The notes under the pieces are model-generated. The model saw only the letters and a list, made by a program, of their open reading frames with translations, was not told the DNA's origin and did no database searches. From Bradyrhizobium sp. CB1015 (GTDB taxonomy: Bacteria; Pseudomonadota; Alphaproteobacteria; Rhizobiales; Xanthobacteraceae): a stretch of DNA of 64,000 nt. Both the position numbers and the translations under genes were made by a program. Below are positions 1-7,724 of this stretch, in pieces (position 1 is the stretch's first letter; each line of letters starts with the position of its first letter). The stretch is from NCBI RefSeq assembly GCF_025200925.1, contig NZ_CP104174.1, positions 2,976,001-3,040,000 of the forward strand, given 5' to 3'.

Positions 1-364
1 CCGCACCACCTCGCGCGAGGTGCGCGAGCGCGTGCTGCATTCGGTCTGCGCACGCTTTTCCACCGTGCTTGGCCCGGGCTCGGACTGGTACCACGAGGAC
101 CACATCCATCTCGATCTCGCCCAGCGGCGCAACGACTACCGGATCTGCCAGTGGAACGTCTGGGATCCGCTGCCTCAGGTTGCTCCGCTGCTGCCGGCGG
201 AACGTCCGCAGGAGGCACCGCCGCGCGAGGTCGCGGCCAAACCCGAGGCAAAGGAGGGCGCCGACGACGGAGGGGCGGAGACACCTCCTGCGCCTGCGGA
301 CAAGCCGGCGGCGGATGGCAGCAAAACCCGGTCGCACCAATCGGCAACAAAAAAGCGCCGGTGA
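1..364 (+). CDS. Extensin-like family protein, C-terminal part (cut by window start)
   Basis: The open frame runs in from the window edge and stops with TGA at 362-364, so only the C-terminal part is visible. The sequence WYHEDHIHLDLAQRRNDY carries the HxHxD-like histidine/aspartate cluster seen at the end of extensin-like C-terminal domains, which resemble VanY/MepA-type metallopeptidases. It is followed by CQWNVW and a low-complexity tail rich in Ala, Pro, Glu and Lys. A periplasmic role in cell-wall turnover is inferred from the family only. The adjacent L,D-transpeptidase gene is convergent and fits an envelope context. The stop codon lies in the loop region of a terminator hairpin. The true start is outside the window. 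Confidence 0.75.
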   Translation, partial: RTTSREVRERVLHSVCARFSTVLGPGSDWYHEDHIHLDLAQRRNDYRICQWNVWDPLPQVAPLLPAERPQEAPPREVAAKPEAKEGADDGGAETPPAPADKPAADGSKTRSHQSATKKRR

Positions 365-377
365 AACCGGCGCTTTT
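351..377. terminator. Bidirectional intrinsic terminator
   Basis: AAAAGCGCCGGT (351-362) pairs perfectly with ACCGGCGCTTTT (366-377) around a GAA loop. The A-run on one side and T-run on the other make it usable in both directions, serving the extensin-like gene (+) and the convergent L,D-transpeptidase gene (-). The upstream gene's TGA stop (362-364) is inside the hairpin. Confidence 0.85.
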
Positions 378-400
378 GAAAGCCCTCAGGCAATGCCTGC

Positions 401-1081
401 TCAGTAGGATGAATAGGCCCCGCCGCCCTGGAGCGCGAGGCGCGAATTGTAAGGCGAATCGCCATGTTTGGGCTCGAGCACCACGACGATGGTGCCGACT
501 TTGACGCGATCATAGAGATCGATGGCGTCCTCGTTGGTGAGGCGGATGCAGCCCGACGAGATCGAGGCGCCGATATATTCCGGCTGGTTGGTGCCGTGGA
601 TTCGGAACAGCGTGTCCTTGCCGCCCGAATAAAGGTATATCGCTCGGGATCCCATCGGATTGTCCGGACCCGGCGCAACATAGGTCGGCACGCCGAGGCG
701 CGAAATCTCGCCGGGGGTGGGGTGCCAGGCCGGCCACTCCGTCTTGCTGCCGACCTTGGCGATGCCCGACCAGGCCATGGCCTCTTCGCCGACGGTGATG
801 CCGTAGCGGATCGCCTTGCCGCCCTCCAGCACGTAGTAGAGGTAGTGGTTGTCGGAATCGACAACGATTGAGCCCGGCGATTCCTTGCGGTGGTATTCGA
901 CGATGGCGCGGCGGAACGGCTCGGCGACCGGGGTGTTCTCGTACCGGACCTTGGCCAGGAGTTCCTTGTCCTTCGGCTTGAAGGCCTTGGTGTCGGTCGC
1001 CTCAAAATGAGTGGCCTGCATGCAGCCCGACAGCATCAGGCCAGTGGCCAAAATCCCAAACTTAACTTTCAGCGACGACAT
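401..1081 (-). CDS. L,D-transpeptidase (YkuD domain) lipoprotein
   Basis: The 226-residue protein begins with a lipoprotein signal peptide whose lipobox reads LSGC near residue 20, so it is probably anchored in the outer or inner membrane facing the periplasm. The YkuD active-site region is complete: IHGTNQPEYIG is followed by SSGCIRLTNEDAIDLYDRV, giving the conserved His, Ser, catalytic Cys and Arg. The family forms 3-3 peptidoglycan cross-links or attaches proteins to peptidoglycan; which of these applies here is unknown. The ATG start at 1081 gives a good signal peptide. It is convergent with the extensin-like gene, with a shared terminator between them. Confidence 0.9.
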   Translation of the reverse strand: MSSLKVKFGILATGLMLSGCMQATHFEATDTKAFKPKDKELLAKVRYENTPVAEPFRRAIVEYHRKESPGSIVVDSDNHYLYYVLEGGKAIRYGITVGEEAMAWSGIAKVGSKTEWPAWHPTPGEISRLGVPTYVAPGPDNPMGSRAIYLYSGGKDTLFRIHGTNQPEYIGASISSGCIRLTNEDAIDLYDRVKVGTIVVVLEPKHGDSPYNSRLALQGGGAYSSY

Positions 1082-1420
1082 GGTTTGGTTCCAATCAAAA
1101 CAATACCGTGCGGAAGGGGCCTGAGCTTAGCGCCCAAGTTCCTCGACTCCGTTAATCCCATTATCGTTGAAATCTGCCACAATTCCAGCGCTGAAGCCGT
1201 TTTCCCAGGCTGCAAGACCCCAGCTGTGGCTTTTCTGCCGCAAATTTGGGGACGCTGTGAGGGTTTTTGAGGTGAGACGCACCAGACTGTTCCTTCCGCG
1301 CCACAGTTGAGCCCCGACAGCGCCACAAATGCAAACGCTCCGTTAATGTTGTTGTCATCGTGAACGTGTCAGAATCGCGCTAAGGGCTGTCATTCTGTCG
1401 CAGGATCTCTGGAGCTTTTG
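1082..1420. other. Intergenic region, no recognised feature
   Basis: About 340 bases lie between the divergent L,D-transpeptidase and CorA genes. It must hold both promoters. I saw no strong hairpin, RNA gene or repeat. The open frames here are short and do not resemble known proteins. Confidence 0.5.
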
Positions 1421-2398
1421 ATGTTTTCGGTGTTCGTTCCCTCCGAGACCTCCCTCAAGAAGGCGGTTATCGAGGATCTCACGGCGCTGCCGGAGAACGC
1501 GGTCTGGATCGACCTCGTCAACCCCTCGGCCGCCGAGGACAAGGCCGTGGAGCGGCTCGCGGGTATCGCCATCCCGACCCGGGAAGACATGCAGGAGATC
1601 GAGATCTCCAGCCGGCTCTATATGGAGAACGGCGCGCGCTACATGACCGCGACGCTGATGTGCCACTCCGATACCGACATGCCCCGGACCACGGCGGTGA
1701 CCTTCATCCTCGGCGACCACCGCCTGGTGACGGTGCGCTACGACCTGCCCAAGCCCTTCGCCCTGGTCGAGGCCAAGCTCGCCCGCTCCTGCACCCCGTC
1801 GATCACCGGCGAGATGGTGCTGATGGAACTCCTGGACGCGGTGATCGACCGCTGCGCCGACATTCTGGAGCGCTGCGGCGCCGAGATCGACCAGGTCTCC
1901 CACGAGATCTTCGAGCCGGAGAGCGAGCGCCACGGCCACGCCAAGCGATATTCCCAGATCCTGATCTCGATCGGCCGCAAGGGCGATTTGACCTCGAAGG
2001 TTCGCGAGAGCCTGGTCTCGATCGGCCGCGTCGTGACGTTCCTGTCCGCCGTGGTCGAGGGCGTGAAATGGTCCAAGGACATGCGCGAGCAGCTCAAGAC
2101 CATGCAGCGCGACGTCGCCTCGCTGACCGATCACGCCTCCTATCTCTCCAGCAAGATCACCTTCGTGCTCGACGCCATGCTCGGGGTCGTCAACCTCGAG
2201 CAGAACAACATCATCAAGCTGTTCTCGGTGATGGCCGTCGTCTTGATGCCGCCGACGCTGATCGCCTCGGTCTACGGCATGAACTTCAAGGTGATGCCGG
2301 AACTCGAATGGGTGCATGGCTACCCGATGGCGCTGGTGATGATGCTGATCGCCGCCATCGTCCCGTACTGGATCTTCAAGTTCAAGAAGTGGCTGTAG
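1421..2398 (+). CDS. corA: CorA-family magnesium/divalent cation transporter
   Basis: The 325-residue protein has the CorA layout: a long soluble cytoplasmic domain with coiled-coil character, then two C-terminal membrane helices. The signature YGMNF lies at the end of the first helix and is followed by the short periplasmic loop and a second helix ending in a basic KFKKWL tail. The family forms pentameric Mg2+ (sometimes Co2+ or Ni2+) channels in the inner membrane. I chose ATG 1421 over the TTG three bases upstream because a CTGGAG ribosome-binding sequence is well placed. There is no obvious operon partner. The periplasmic loop reads MPELEW instead of the common MPE/MPEL-type variants, which is within family range. 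Confidence 0.9.
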   Translation: MFSVFVPSETSLKKAVIEDLTALPENAVWIDLVNPSAAEDKAVERLAGIAIPTREDMQEIEISSRLYMENGARYMTATLMCHSDTDMPRTTAVTFILGDHRLVTVRYDLPKPFALVEAKLARSCTPSITGEMVLMELLDAVIDRCADILERCGAEIDQVSHEIFEPESERHGHAKRYSQILISIGRKGDLTSKVRESLVSIGRVVTFLSAVVEGVKWSKDMREQLKTMQRDVASLTDHASYLSSKITFVLDAMLGVVNLEQNNIIKLFSVMAVVLMPPTLIASVYGMNFKVMPELEWVHGYPMALVMMLIAAIVPYWIFKFKKWL

Positions 2399-2603
2399 GA
2401 ATCGCGCTCCAGCAAAGATACCTACCGAGACCTTACGCCGCTCGCACAGACACGGTGTATCGTGTCGCAGAATAGATCGGCATTGCGGCGACGCGGTGAT
2501 GTGTGTGTCATGCCGCAATTCCTCCGGTAAAATTTGAGCGGTGGGCTGAACGTTTGCGCGAAACTTGTCTGCGATAAGCAGGGCGTAGCCGCGAGGAACA
2601 GCC

Positions 2604-2822
2604 ATGGTTGAGAAACACATAACGTCGCCCCGCAACGTCATCGATCTGGCAAACTATCGTCAGGCGATGTCGAGCGGCAAGGCGCCGTCGATGTCGGCAC
2701 GCATGTGCCGGCACTGTGGTGCTCCGCTGCTCGATGGTGAGAACGACGACGACTGCTCGACTGCATTCAGCACGGCCGCTCCGCGGCCGCGCGAGCGGTC
2801 ACGTCGGATTCGACTCGATTGA
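2604..2822 (+). CDS. Small zinc-ribbon-like hypothetical protein
   Basis: This encodes 72 residues from ATG 2604 behind a GAGGAACAG ribosome-binding region. The middle holds CRHCGAPLLDGENDDDCS, a CxxC pair with a third distal Cys that could be a partial metal knuckle. The C-terminus is Arg-rich. Small proteins with this MCRHCGA-type core are, as I recall, common in Bradyrhizobium, but no function is known to me. It stands alone, about 200 bases after corA. Confidence 0.55.
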   Translation: MVEKHITSPRNVIDLANYRQAMSSGKAPSMSARMCRHCGAPLLDGENDDDCSTAFSTAAPRPRERSRRIRLD

Positions 2823-3065
2823 GGAACGGAAGGTAAGGGCGATCCAGGTCTTGCGGCGGCGTTGTCTGGATCGCCTTGCTTCCCTCTCGCAGCTCCTCGC
2901 TGAGGTTCGGCTGCGGCCTGATGTGGGGCATAGCGCTCCGCCCCAGTCCTCCTTATCTCTATTGGTGTTCGCGGCGGAGCCGGTTAAGCTGCGATCGTGC
3001 CATCGGAGGCGCCGATGGGTGCTGGAATCAAAGAACCCAGCAAAGACCCCGCGAAGGCCGGGCGG

Positions 3066-3616
3066 ATGTCTGGCGAACGCTTCCGCGCGTTCCAGGAAGG
3101 TCGCCCGGACCATGAACGCCGGGAACTCATCGCAGGTGTCCCCATGATGATGACGCCGTCGTTCTCAACGACGCTCTGGCGGAGCACGACCATGGCCGCA
3201 TCGCAATGCAGCGTTCCGGCATCGAGCTCGGGTCGGGCGAATTTCCGCCCCGAGCCGGATGTGGCCGTGATCGATGCCGACTACGAACCGGGGCAGCGGT
3301 TCGTGGACCGTGCTTATCTGCTGGCGGAGATCGTCTCGTCCACCGACGGCACGCGCGTGCCCGACACCGACGCGAAGTGGATCGACGTCAAGCGGACCAT
3401 CTATCTCGCGCATGCAGCCTGCGAAGCGGTGCTCATCATCGAGCAGGATCGGATGGAGGTGCGTCTCGATACAAGGACGTCGGCTGGTTGGAGTTCGCAG
3501 CGTTGGGTCCGGCCGACGAACTGAAGCTCCCTGCCTTCGGGCTGCAATGCCCGGTCGCCGATCTCTATGAGGGAACGCCGCTACAGCCGCGGCGCGGACG
3601 CAAGCGGTCCGCCTGA
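3066..3616 (+). pseudogene. Uma2-family (DUF820) endonuclease-like gene, broken by frameshifts
   Basis: Pieces of one Uma2 protein are spread over two frames. FRAFQEGRPDHERRELIAG and MMMTP are in frame 3. LNDALAEHDHGRIAMQRSG follows in frame 2, FRPEPDVAVIDADYEPG returns to frame 3, and LGPADELKLPAFG then LYEGTPLQPRRGR ends in frame 2 with TGA at 3614-3616. The segment normally between MMMTP and the LNDAL region is also missing, so an internal deletion caused the first shift. Uma2 proteins have a PD-(D/E)XK nuclease-like fold of uncertain role. With at least three frame changes this copy cannot make a functional product, unless the assembly is wrong at several places. Confidence 0.8.
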
Positions 3617-4252
3617 GCCTCATCGTCGCCCGTCGGGCAAAACACCGGGCGAGGCTGTCAATCCGTCATCGCGAAAATATTCAGCTTTACCGAAATTCGG
3701 TTTCGGCGTATGTGTCGTCCATCCCGGCTCATCCAAGAGGGGCGATCTTGTGGTCGTCACTGTCGCGAGCCGGGCTTGCGGTGGACGCGGCAGCGTCGGC
3801 ACGAGAGGTGCGGGCAGGGCGGGTAGTCCCTGTGAGTCCGTAACCGCGTGCGGACGACGGCGCTGCTAGGCTTCGTCTCGTCTGTAAGTTTCCGGCTTCG
3901 TCGACAGGGCTCGGGAATACTGCGGCGAAATGGCGGGCCGTGCGTACGGCAAAACCGTGTGGTCCTGGCCGTCGTTGCTACGGTCAAGCTTCTGCGGAGG
4001 TGCGAGCGAGCCCAACCGGGCAGACTGCATCATGCAATTCGTGGGGCGAGGGAGGCCAGAAGGAAAGTTCGGCTCCCGGGAGAGCACGGCATAAGCCGTC
4101 CGACCATCGCGCAGGGAAGGCCGAGTGATCGGCACCACCTGTATGCTGCTGTGCGGTTCTTCCTGCGTGTGCTTTTCGCGCAGCGGACCGCGGGTGCGAG
4201 CCGGCACCCGGTCTTCCCTGCGCCCTTGTGCCCCCGAAATCTGGCAGGATGT
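3617..4252. other. Long non-coding stretch with structured repeat
   Basis: No convincing gene is present between the Uma2 remnant and the IS110 element. The short frames here overlap in five of six phases, as expected of non-coding GC-rich DNA. The right part (about 4086-4223) folds into several perfect hairpins and is listed separately. The left part (3660-4080) has no structure I can recognise. Confidence 0.5.
4086..4223. repeat. Structured multi-hairpin element (possible RNA or mobile repeat)
   Basis: An outer stem GCGCAGGGAAG (4109-4119) / CTTCCCTGCGC (4213-4223) is perfect over 11 bp. It encloses three hairpins: GCCGA/TCGGC (4120-4133), CUGUGCG/CGCGCAG with one G-U pair (4149-4183), and GGGTGC/GCACCC (4192-4209). 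Just upstream is ACGGC-ATAA-GCCGT (4086-4099). Together these make a four-way junction. I recall similar sequence recurring between genes in Bradyrhizobium and Rhodopseudomonas, but cannot check that here. It may be an RNA, a repeat of a non-autonomous element, or both. Confidence 0.5.
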
Positions 4253-4287
4253 GGCAACGGGCGGTTGGATCAGAACCGCCCGTTGCC
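4253..4287 (+). ncRNA. Candidate bridge-RNA 5' hairpin of IS110 element
   Basis: A perfect 14-bp stem with loop GGATCAG lies about 125 bases upstream of the transposase start. In IS110-group elements the bridge RNA is encoded upstream of the transposase and starts with a stem-loop. Position and structure fit, but the target- and donor-binding loops are not assigned. Confidence 0.35.
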
Positions 4288-4412
4288 GGAACTGAGCCCG
4301 TTGCGCCCAAAGGCGACAGAGCCTGCTAAAGAGCAAGGGACAGCTCCGGTGTCTTCCTCAACCCGAACAGTTGCAAGGGCTGCGAGCCCGTACCAGGCAA
4401 GGAAGGGAGTGG

Positions 4413-5375
4413 ATGATGACACAAGACGATCTGGTTGTCGTCGGCATCGATGTCGCCAAAGACAAGATTGATGCGTGCATTCGGGCCGTAACGGAGCGGA
4501 AGACTTGCCCAACAACCGCGGCGGGGCGACGGAGCTTGATTGCATGGCTTCGCAAGCATCGGGTCGGCAAGGCAGTGATGGAGGCAAGCGGCGGCTACGA
4601 GCGGGTATGGGCCAAGGCGTTGCGCCAAGCAGGGCTGGAAGTACGGATCGTCGATCCCAAACGGGTTCGCCATTTTGCGGAATCGGCGGGACGCCTTGCG
4701 AAAAACGACAAGATCGACGCGGAGATGATCTCCTGGTTCGCCGAGACATTCAGCGAGGCTCCCAGCCAAGTCGACAATCCCGCTCACGAGGAGATGAAGG
4801 CACTGGTGAGGGGACGCCAAGGCCTGATTGACGTCAGGGCTCGCCTGGAAATGCAGAAGGAGCATGAAGCGCCGGCCCTTGTTCGGAAGGCTCGCGCGCG
4901 TCTTCTTAAGAAGCTAGCTGACGAAATCGCCGCGCTCGATACCGCGATCGCGGCGACGATCAAGACAACGCCGGACTTTGCCAAACGCGCCGAGATCATC
5001 CAGAGCGTACCAGGCTTTGCTGAGGGGACCGCAATGGCGCTGCTTGGAGGACTACCGGAGCTGGGGCAGGTGAGCGATGAAGTTGCCGCCGCGTTGGTGG
5101 GCGTTGCTCCTTATGACGACGATAGCGGCAAACGTCGAGGTGAACGCTGCATCAAGGGTGGCCGCCGCTGGGTGCGAAATGCCCTTTACATGCCCTGCGT
5201 CGGCGCCGCGACGCTGAACAATCCGGTGTTCAAGGCCTTCTATGAACGCCTGATTGCCAAGGGCAAGCCGCCAAAGATCGCGATCGTCGCCTGCATACGC
5301 AAGCTGATCATCATCCTCAACACCATGATCGCTCGCGGCGAGACGTGGGATCCGAAAAGATACAGGGTGGCTTGA
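4413..5375 (+). CDS. IS110-family transposase (DEDD recombinase)
   Basis: The 320-residue protein starts with VVVGIDVAKDKIDA, the first conserved Asp of the RuvC-like DEDD domain. The C-terminal Transposase_20 domain follows from about residue 200: IIQSVPGFAEGTAMALLG, ALVGVAPYDDDSG and KGGRRWVRNALYM, including the serine used in strand exchange in this family. ATG 4413 is preferred over the annotated-looking TTG at 4371 because GGAAGGGAG precedes it and the next residues match the usual family N-terminus. It appears intact. Neighbouring non-coding DNA on both sides is structured, as in other IS110 elements. Confidence 0.9.
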   Translation: MMTQDDLVVVGIDVAKDKIDACIRAVTERKTCPTTAAGRRSLIAWLRKHRVGKAVMEASGGYERVWAKALRQAGLEVRIVDPKRVRHFAESAGRLAKNDKIDAEMISWFAETFSEAPSQVDNPAHEEMKALVRGRQGLIDVRARLEMQKEHEAPALVRKARARLLKKLADEIAALDTAIAATIKTTPDFAKRAEIIQSVPGFAEGTAMALLGGLPELGQVSDEVAAALVGVAPYDDDSGKRRGERCIKGGRRWVRNALYMPCVGAATLNNPVFKAFYERLIAKGKPPKIAIVACIRKLIIILNTMIARGETWDPKRYRVA

Positions 5376-5391
5376 CGAGCGCGTCTATCTC

Positions 5392-5505
5392 GCGCTCGGA
5401 CTTCGGCCGAGCGCATGCCCAGCCCAAAGACCGGCGTGCAGACGGGGTCAAGGCCGTCAGCCGCCGAAGGCGGGGGTGCGCCAGCACCAGCCTTGAGCCC
5501 GTCTG
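5392..5505 (+). ncRNA. Structured 3' non-coding region of IS110 element
   Basis: Hairpin GCGCTCGG/CCGAGCGC (5392-5414) is followed by a 15-bp stem with one mismatch (5439-5453 with 5491-5505). Inside it are GCCGCC-GAA-GGCGG and GGTGC-GCCA-GCACC. Such density suggests a transcribed structured RNA or recombination-end structure. In the IS1111 branch the bridge RNA is downstream of the transposase, so this is an alternative location. Confidence 0.35.
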
Positions 5506-5625
5506 ATCGCCGGTCTACTCCGACCCCAGTTGCTCTTGGATTGGAGGGTGACGTGATGAAGCAAAGCTCGGGCGGAATGCGCCGCGAGGCCGCGAAGCTG
5601 TGTCTGACGCAATGGCGCGAACCGA

Positions 5626-6384
5626 TTACACGTGCTGGCCGCCGTTGATGTGGATCTCGGCGCCGTTGACGTAAGAGCTGGTGTCCGTGCACAGCACATA
5701 GATGATCTTCGCCACTTCGTCGGGCGTGCCGAGGCGGTGCATCGGGATCTGCTGCTCGACGATCTTCTCGGTGCCGGGCGACAGAATCGAGGTGTCGATC
5801 TCGCCTGGGGCGATCGCGTTGACGCGCACGCCGATGCGGCCGAAGTCGGAGGCCATCTCGCGCGTCAGCGCGGCGAGCGCCGCCTTCGAGGTGGCATAGG
5901 CGGCGCCTGCGAAGGGGTGCACGCGCGATCCCGCGATCGAGGTGACGTTCACGACCGATCCCTTGGCCGCCTTCAATTCCTCGATCAGTCCGCGCGCCAT
6001 CATGATCGGCGCGAAGAAGTTGACATTGAAGACGTGGGTCCAGGTGTCGAGGTCGGTGTCGACCGAGCCCAGCCGGGAGCCGCCGGAGCCTTTCGGCGAG
6101 ATCGCGGCGTTGTTGACCAGCGCATGCAGCGTGCCGCCTTCCAGCCGGCTGCGGATCTCGGAGATCGCGCGCGCGGTGTCCTCGGGGTTGCCGAGGTCGA
6201 CCTGGATGTGGTCCTCAGGGCCGGCGTCCCAGGGGCAGTCCTCCGGGAAAGGATGCCGCGAGCAGGTGATGACGCGCCAGCCCGCCGAGGAGAAACGGAT
6301 CACGGTGGCGTGGCCGATGCCGCGGCTGGCTCCGGTCAGGAGCAGCGTACGGCGCGGCGCATTGGACGAATGCGGCATGGACAT
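5626..6384 (-). CDS. SDR-family NAD(P)-dependent oxidoreductase
   Basis: The 252-residue classical short-chain dehydrogenase has the TGASRGIG nucleotide-binding motif near residue 18, NNAA at about 90, the catalytic Ser in NVTSIAGS, and YATSK carrying the Tyr/Lys pair. The C-terminal YVNGAEIHINGGQHV is the usual end of the family. The substrate is not predictable from sequence. It lies 20 bases downstream of pdxH on the same strand and is probably cotranscribed. Start could be 6384 or the in-frame ATG at 6378. Confidence 0.88.
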   Translation of the reverse strand: MSMPHSSNAPRRTLLLTGASRGIGHATVIRFSSAGWRVITCSRHPFPEDCPWDAGPEDHIQVDLGNPEDTARAISEIRSRLEGGTLHALVNNAAISPKGSGGSRLGSVDTDLDTWTHVFNVNFFAPIMMARGLIEELKAAKGSVVNVTSIAGSRVHPFAGAAYATSKAALAALTREMASDFGRIGVRVNAIAPGEIDTSILSPGTEKIVEQQIPMHRLGTPDEVAKIIYVLCTDTSSYVNGAEIHINGGQHV

Positions 6385-6404
6385 CTTTCAGGTCGGCCCA
6401 AAGC

Positions 6405-7046
6405 TTATGGATACATCCGCGTCTTGGACCACGGTTGGCCGGCCGCGTCACGGCGAAATTCGATGCGGTCGTGCAGGCGGAACGGGCGGTCGTGCCAGAA
6501 CTCGATCCGTAACGGCGTGATGCGCCAGCCGCTCCAGCCCGGAGGCCGCGGCACTTCGCCGATGACGTATTTGGCCGCGACCTTGGCGATGGCCTGCTCG
6601 AACGCGAACCGGCTCTCCAGCTCTTGCGATTGCTTGCTCGCCCAGGCGCCGATCTGGGCCTGCTTCGGTCGCGTCGCGAAATAGGCGTCGGCCTCGGCGT
6701 CGGTCACCGGCGTCACGTTGCCGCGGATGCGGACCTGACGGCGCAGCGACTTCCAGTGAAAAAGTAACGCTGCCTTAGGATTTGCGGCGAGCTCGCGGCC
6801 CTTCTGGCTGGCGATGTGGCTGTAGAAAACGAAACCCTCGGTATCGAAGCCCTTCATCAGCACCATGCGCACATCGGGCATGCCGTCGCGATCGGCGGTT
6901 GCGAGCGCCATGGCATTCGGATCGTTCGGCTCGCTCTTGATCGCCTCGTTCAGCCAGGCCTCGAACAACGCAAATGGCTCGTCGGCGGCGGTGAAATCAC
7001 CGGATGTTAAGGGTGTCTGGTGTTTCATCGAGGTCGTGTCGGTCAT
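6405..7046 (-). CDS. pdxH: Pyridoxamine/pyridoxine 5'-phosphate oxidase
   Basis: The 213-residue protein matches PdxH throughout: [33 protein letters not shown] (FMN/PLP-phosphate contacts), [20 protein letters not shown] segment and the C-terminal [10 protein letters not shown]. It oxidises PNP or PMP to pyridoxal 5'-phosphate using FMN and O2, in the cytoplasm, as the last step of vitamin B6 synthesis and salvage. Length is typical. It is divergent from the lipoprotein gene at 7160 and probably first in an operon with the downstream SDR. Confidence 0.95.
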   Translation of the reverse strand: MTDTTSMKHQTPLTSGDFTAADEPFALFEAWLNEAIKSEPNDPNAMALATADRDGMPDVRMVLMKGFDTEGFVFYSHIASQKGRELAANPKAALLFHWKSLRRQVRIRGNVTPVTDAEADAYFATRPKQAQIGAWASKQSQELESRFAFEQAIAKVAAKYVIGEVPRPPGWSGWRITPLRIEFWHDRPFRLHDRIEFRRDAAGQPWSKTRMYP

Positions 7047-7159
7047 GTCCGGAGTCCGAGTTGCGTCCCGCGGCCCAAAACGCGTTGTTGTCCGCTACCG
7101 CCCTATATAGGGCATGGGGACGCGTTGGCCTATCGGCGATCCGGCCGTCCGGCTTCGTC

Positions 7160-7567
7160 ATGACGATGATTCTGATCGGGCTTGGTGCCGGCGGCTGCAG
7201 CTTTTCCCGCAACGACAGCAGCGCCTATGCCAAGGGCGAGGACAGCGACCTCACCGGCTCGATCGCGCGGCCGGCAAAGGACGCTCCCCCGACCGAAACC
7301 GATCTCGCCTTCACCCGCAACGCCGCCTCCGACGTCCTCAGCAAGGGCGACAAGGATTCCAGCCAGCATTGGGAGAACCCGGAGACCGGGGCGCGCGGCT
7401 CGGTGACGCCCATCGCCCAGTCCTACGCCGCCGAGGACGGGCGCAAATGCCGCGACTTCCTGGCGAGCTACGTCAACGGCAACACCGAAAGCTGGCTCCA
7501 GGGCGCCGGCTGCCAAAGCAGCCGTGGCCGTTGGGAGATTCATACGCTAAAGCCGTGGCGGAGCTGA
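7160..7567 (+). CDS. RT0821/Lpp0805-type surface lipoprotein
   Basis: Starting at ATG 7160 the 135-residue protein has a short signal peptide with lipobox GAGGC at the end of the hydrophobic run, so Cys 13 would be lipidated. The C-terminal half holds CRDFLASYVNG and WEIHTLKPWRS, the conserved closing segment of the small surface-antigen-like family annotated RT0821/Lpp0805. Function is unknown. A longer in-frame reading starts upstream inside the pdxH 5' region but gives no better signal peptide. The TGA stop is the first part of a degenerate palindromic repeat. Confidence 0.7.
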   Translation: MTMILIGLGAGGCSFSRNDSSAYAKGEDSDLTGSIARPAKDAPPTETDLAFTRNAASDVLSKGDKDSSQHWENPETGARGSVTPIAQSYAAEDGRKCRDFLASYVNGNTESWLQGAGCQSSRGRWEIHTLKPWRS

Positions 7568-7615
7568 GCATGATCCGGAAAAAGTGGGAGCCGGTCTTCC
7601 GATAGGCCATGCTCC
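7565..7615. repeat. Palindromic repeat, family A, degenerate copy
   Basis: GAGCATGATCCGGAAAA at the left and a diverged GGCCATGCTCC at the right form the arms of the family A repeat seen at 11302, 20243, 35684 and 50169. The upstream gene's stop TGA overlaps its left end. Confidence 0.65.
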
Positions 7616-7724
7616 AGACAAACTCGCGTTCCTAGTTGCAAAAATGCCACTCTCTTCCCACATGACCGGCAGGTGGGGCGGGGAGCCCTTTGAACAATTC
7701 GATTTCTTGAAGGAGACGTGACGA

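Larger units (their letters stand above)
4253..5556 (+). mobile_element. IS110-family insertion sequence (edges approximate)
   Basis: The element holds one transposase gene flanked by hairpin-rich non-coding DNA. On the left is a perfect 14-bp stem GGCAACGGGCGGTT (4253-4266) / AACCGCCCGTTGCC (4274-4287). On the right are GCGCTCGG/CCGAGCGC (5392-5414) and a long stem 5439-5453/5491-5505 with one mismatch, which encloses two smaller hairpins. IS110 elements lack terminal inverted repeats and normally make no target duplication, so exact ends cannot be read from one copy. The family is now known to encode a bridge RNA in a non-coding end; the structured flanks are candidates. Confidence 0.65.

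Noticed and set aside
4050-4099. RNase P RNA, suggested by GGAAAGTTCGGCTCCC
   Set aside because: Only this short stretch resembles the conserved P RNA segment. The other conserved regions are absent in the next 300 bases and the hairpins do not fit.
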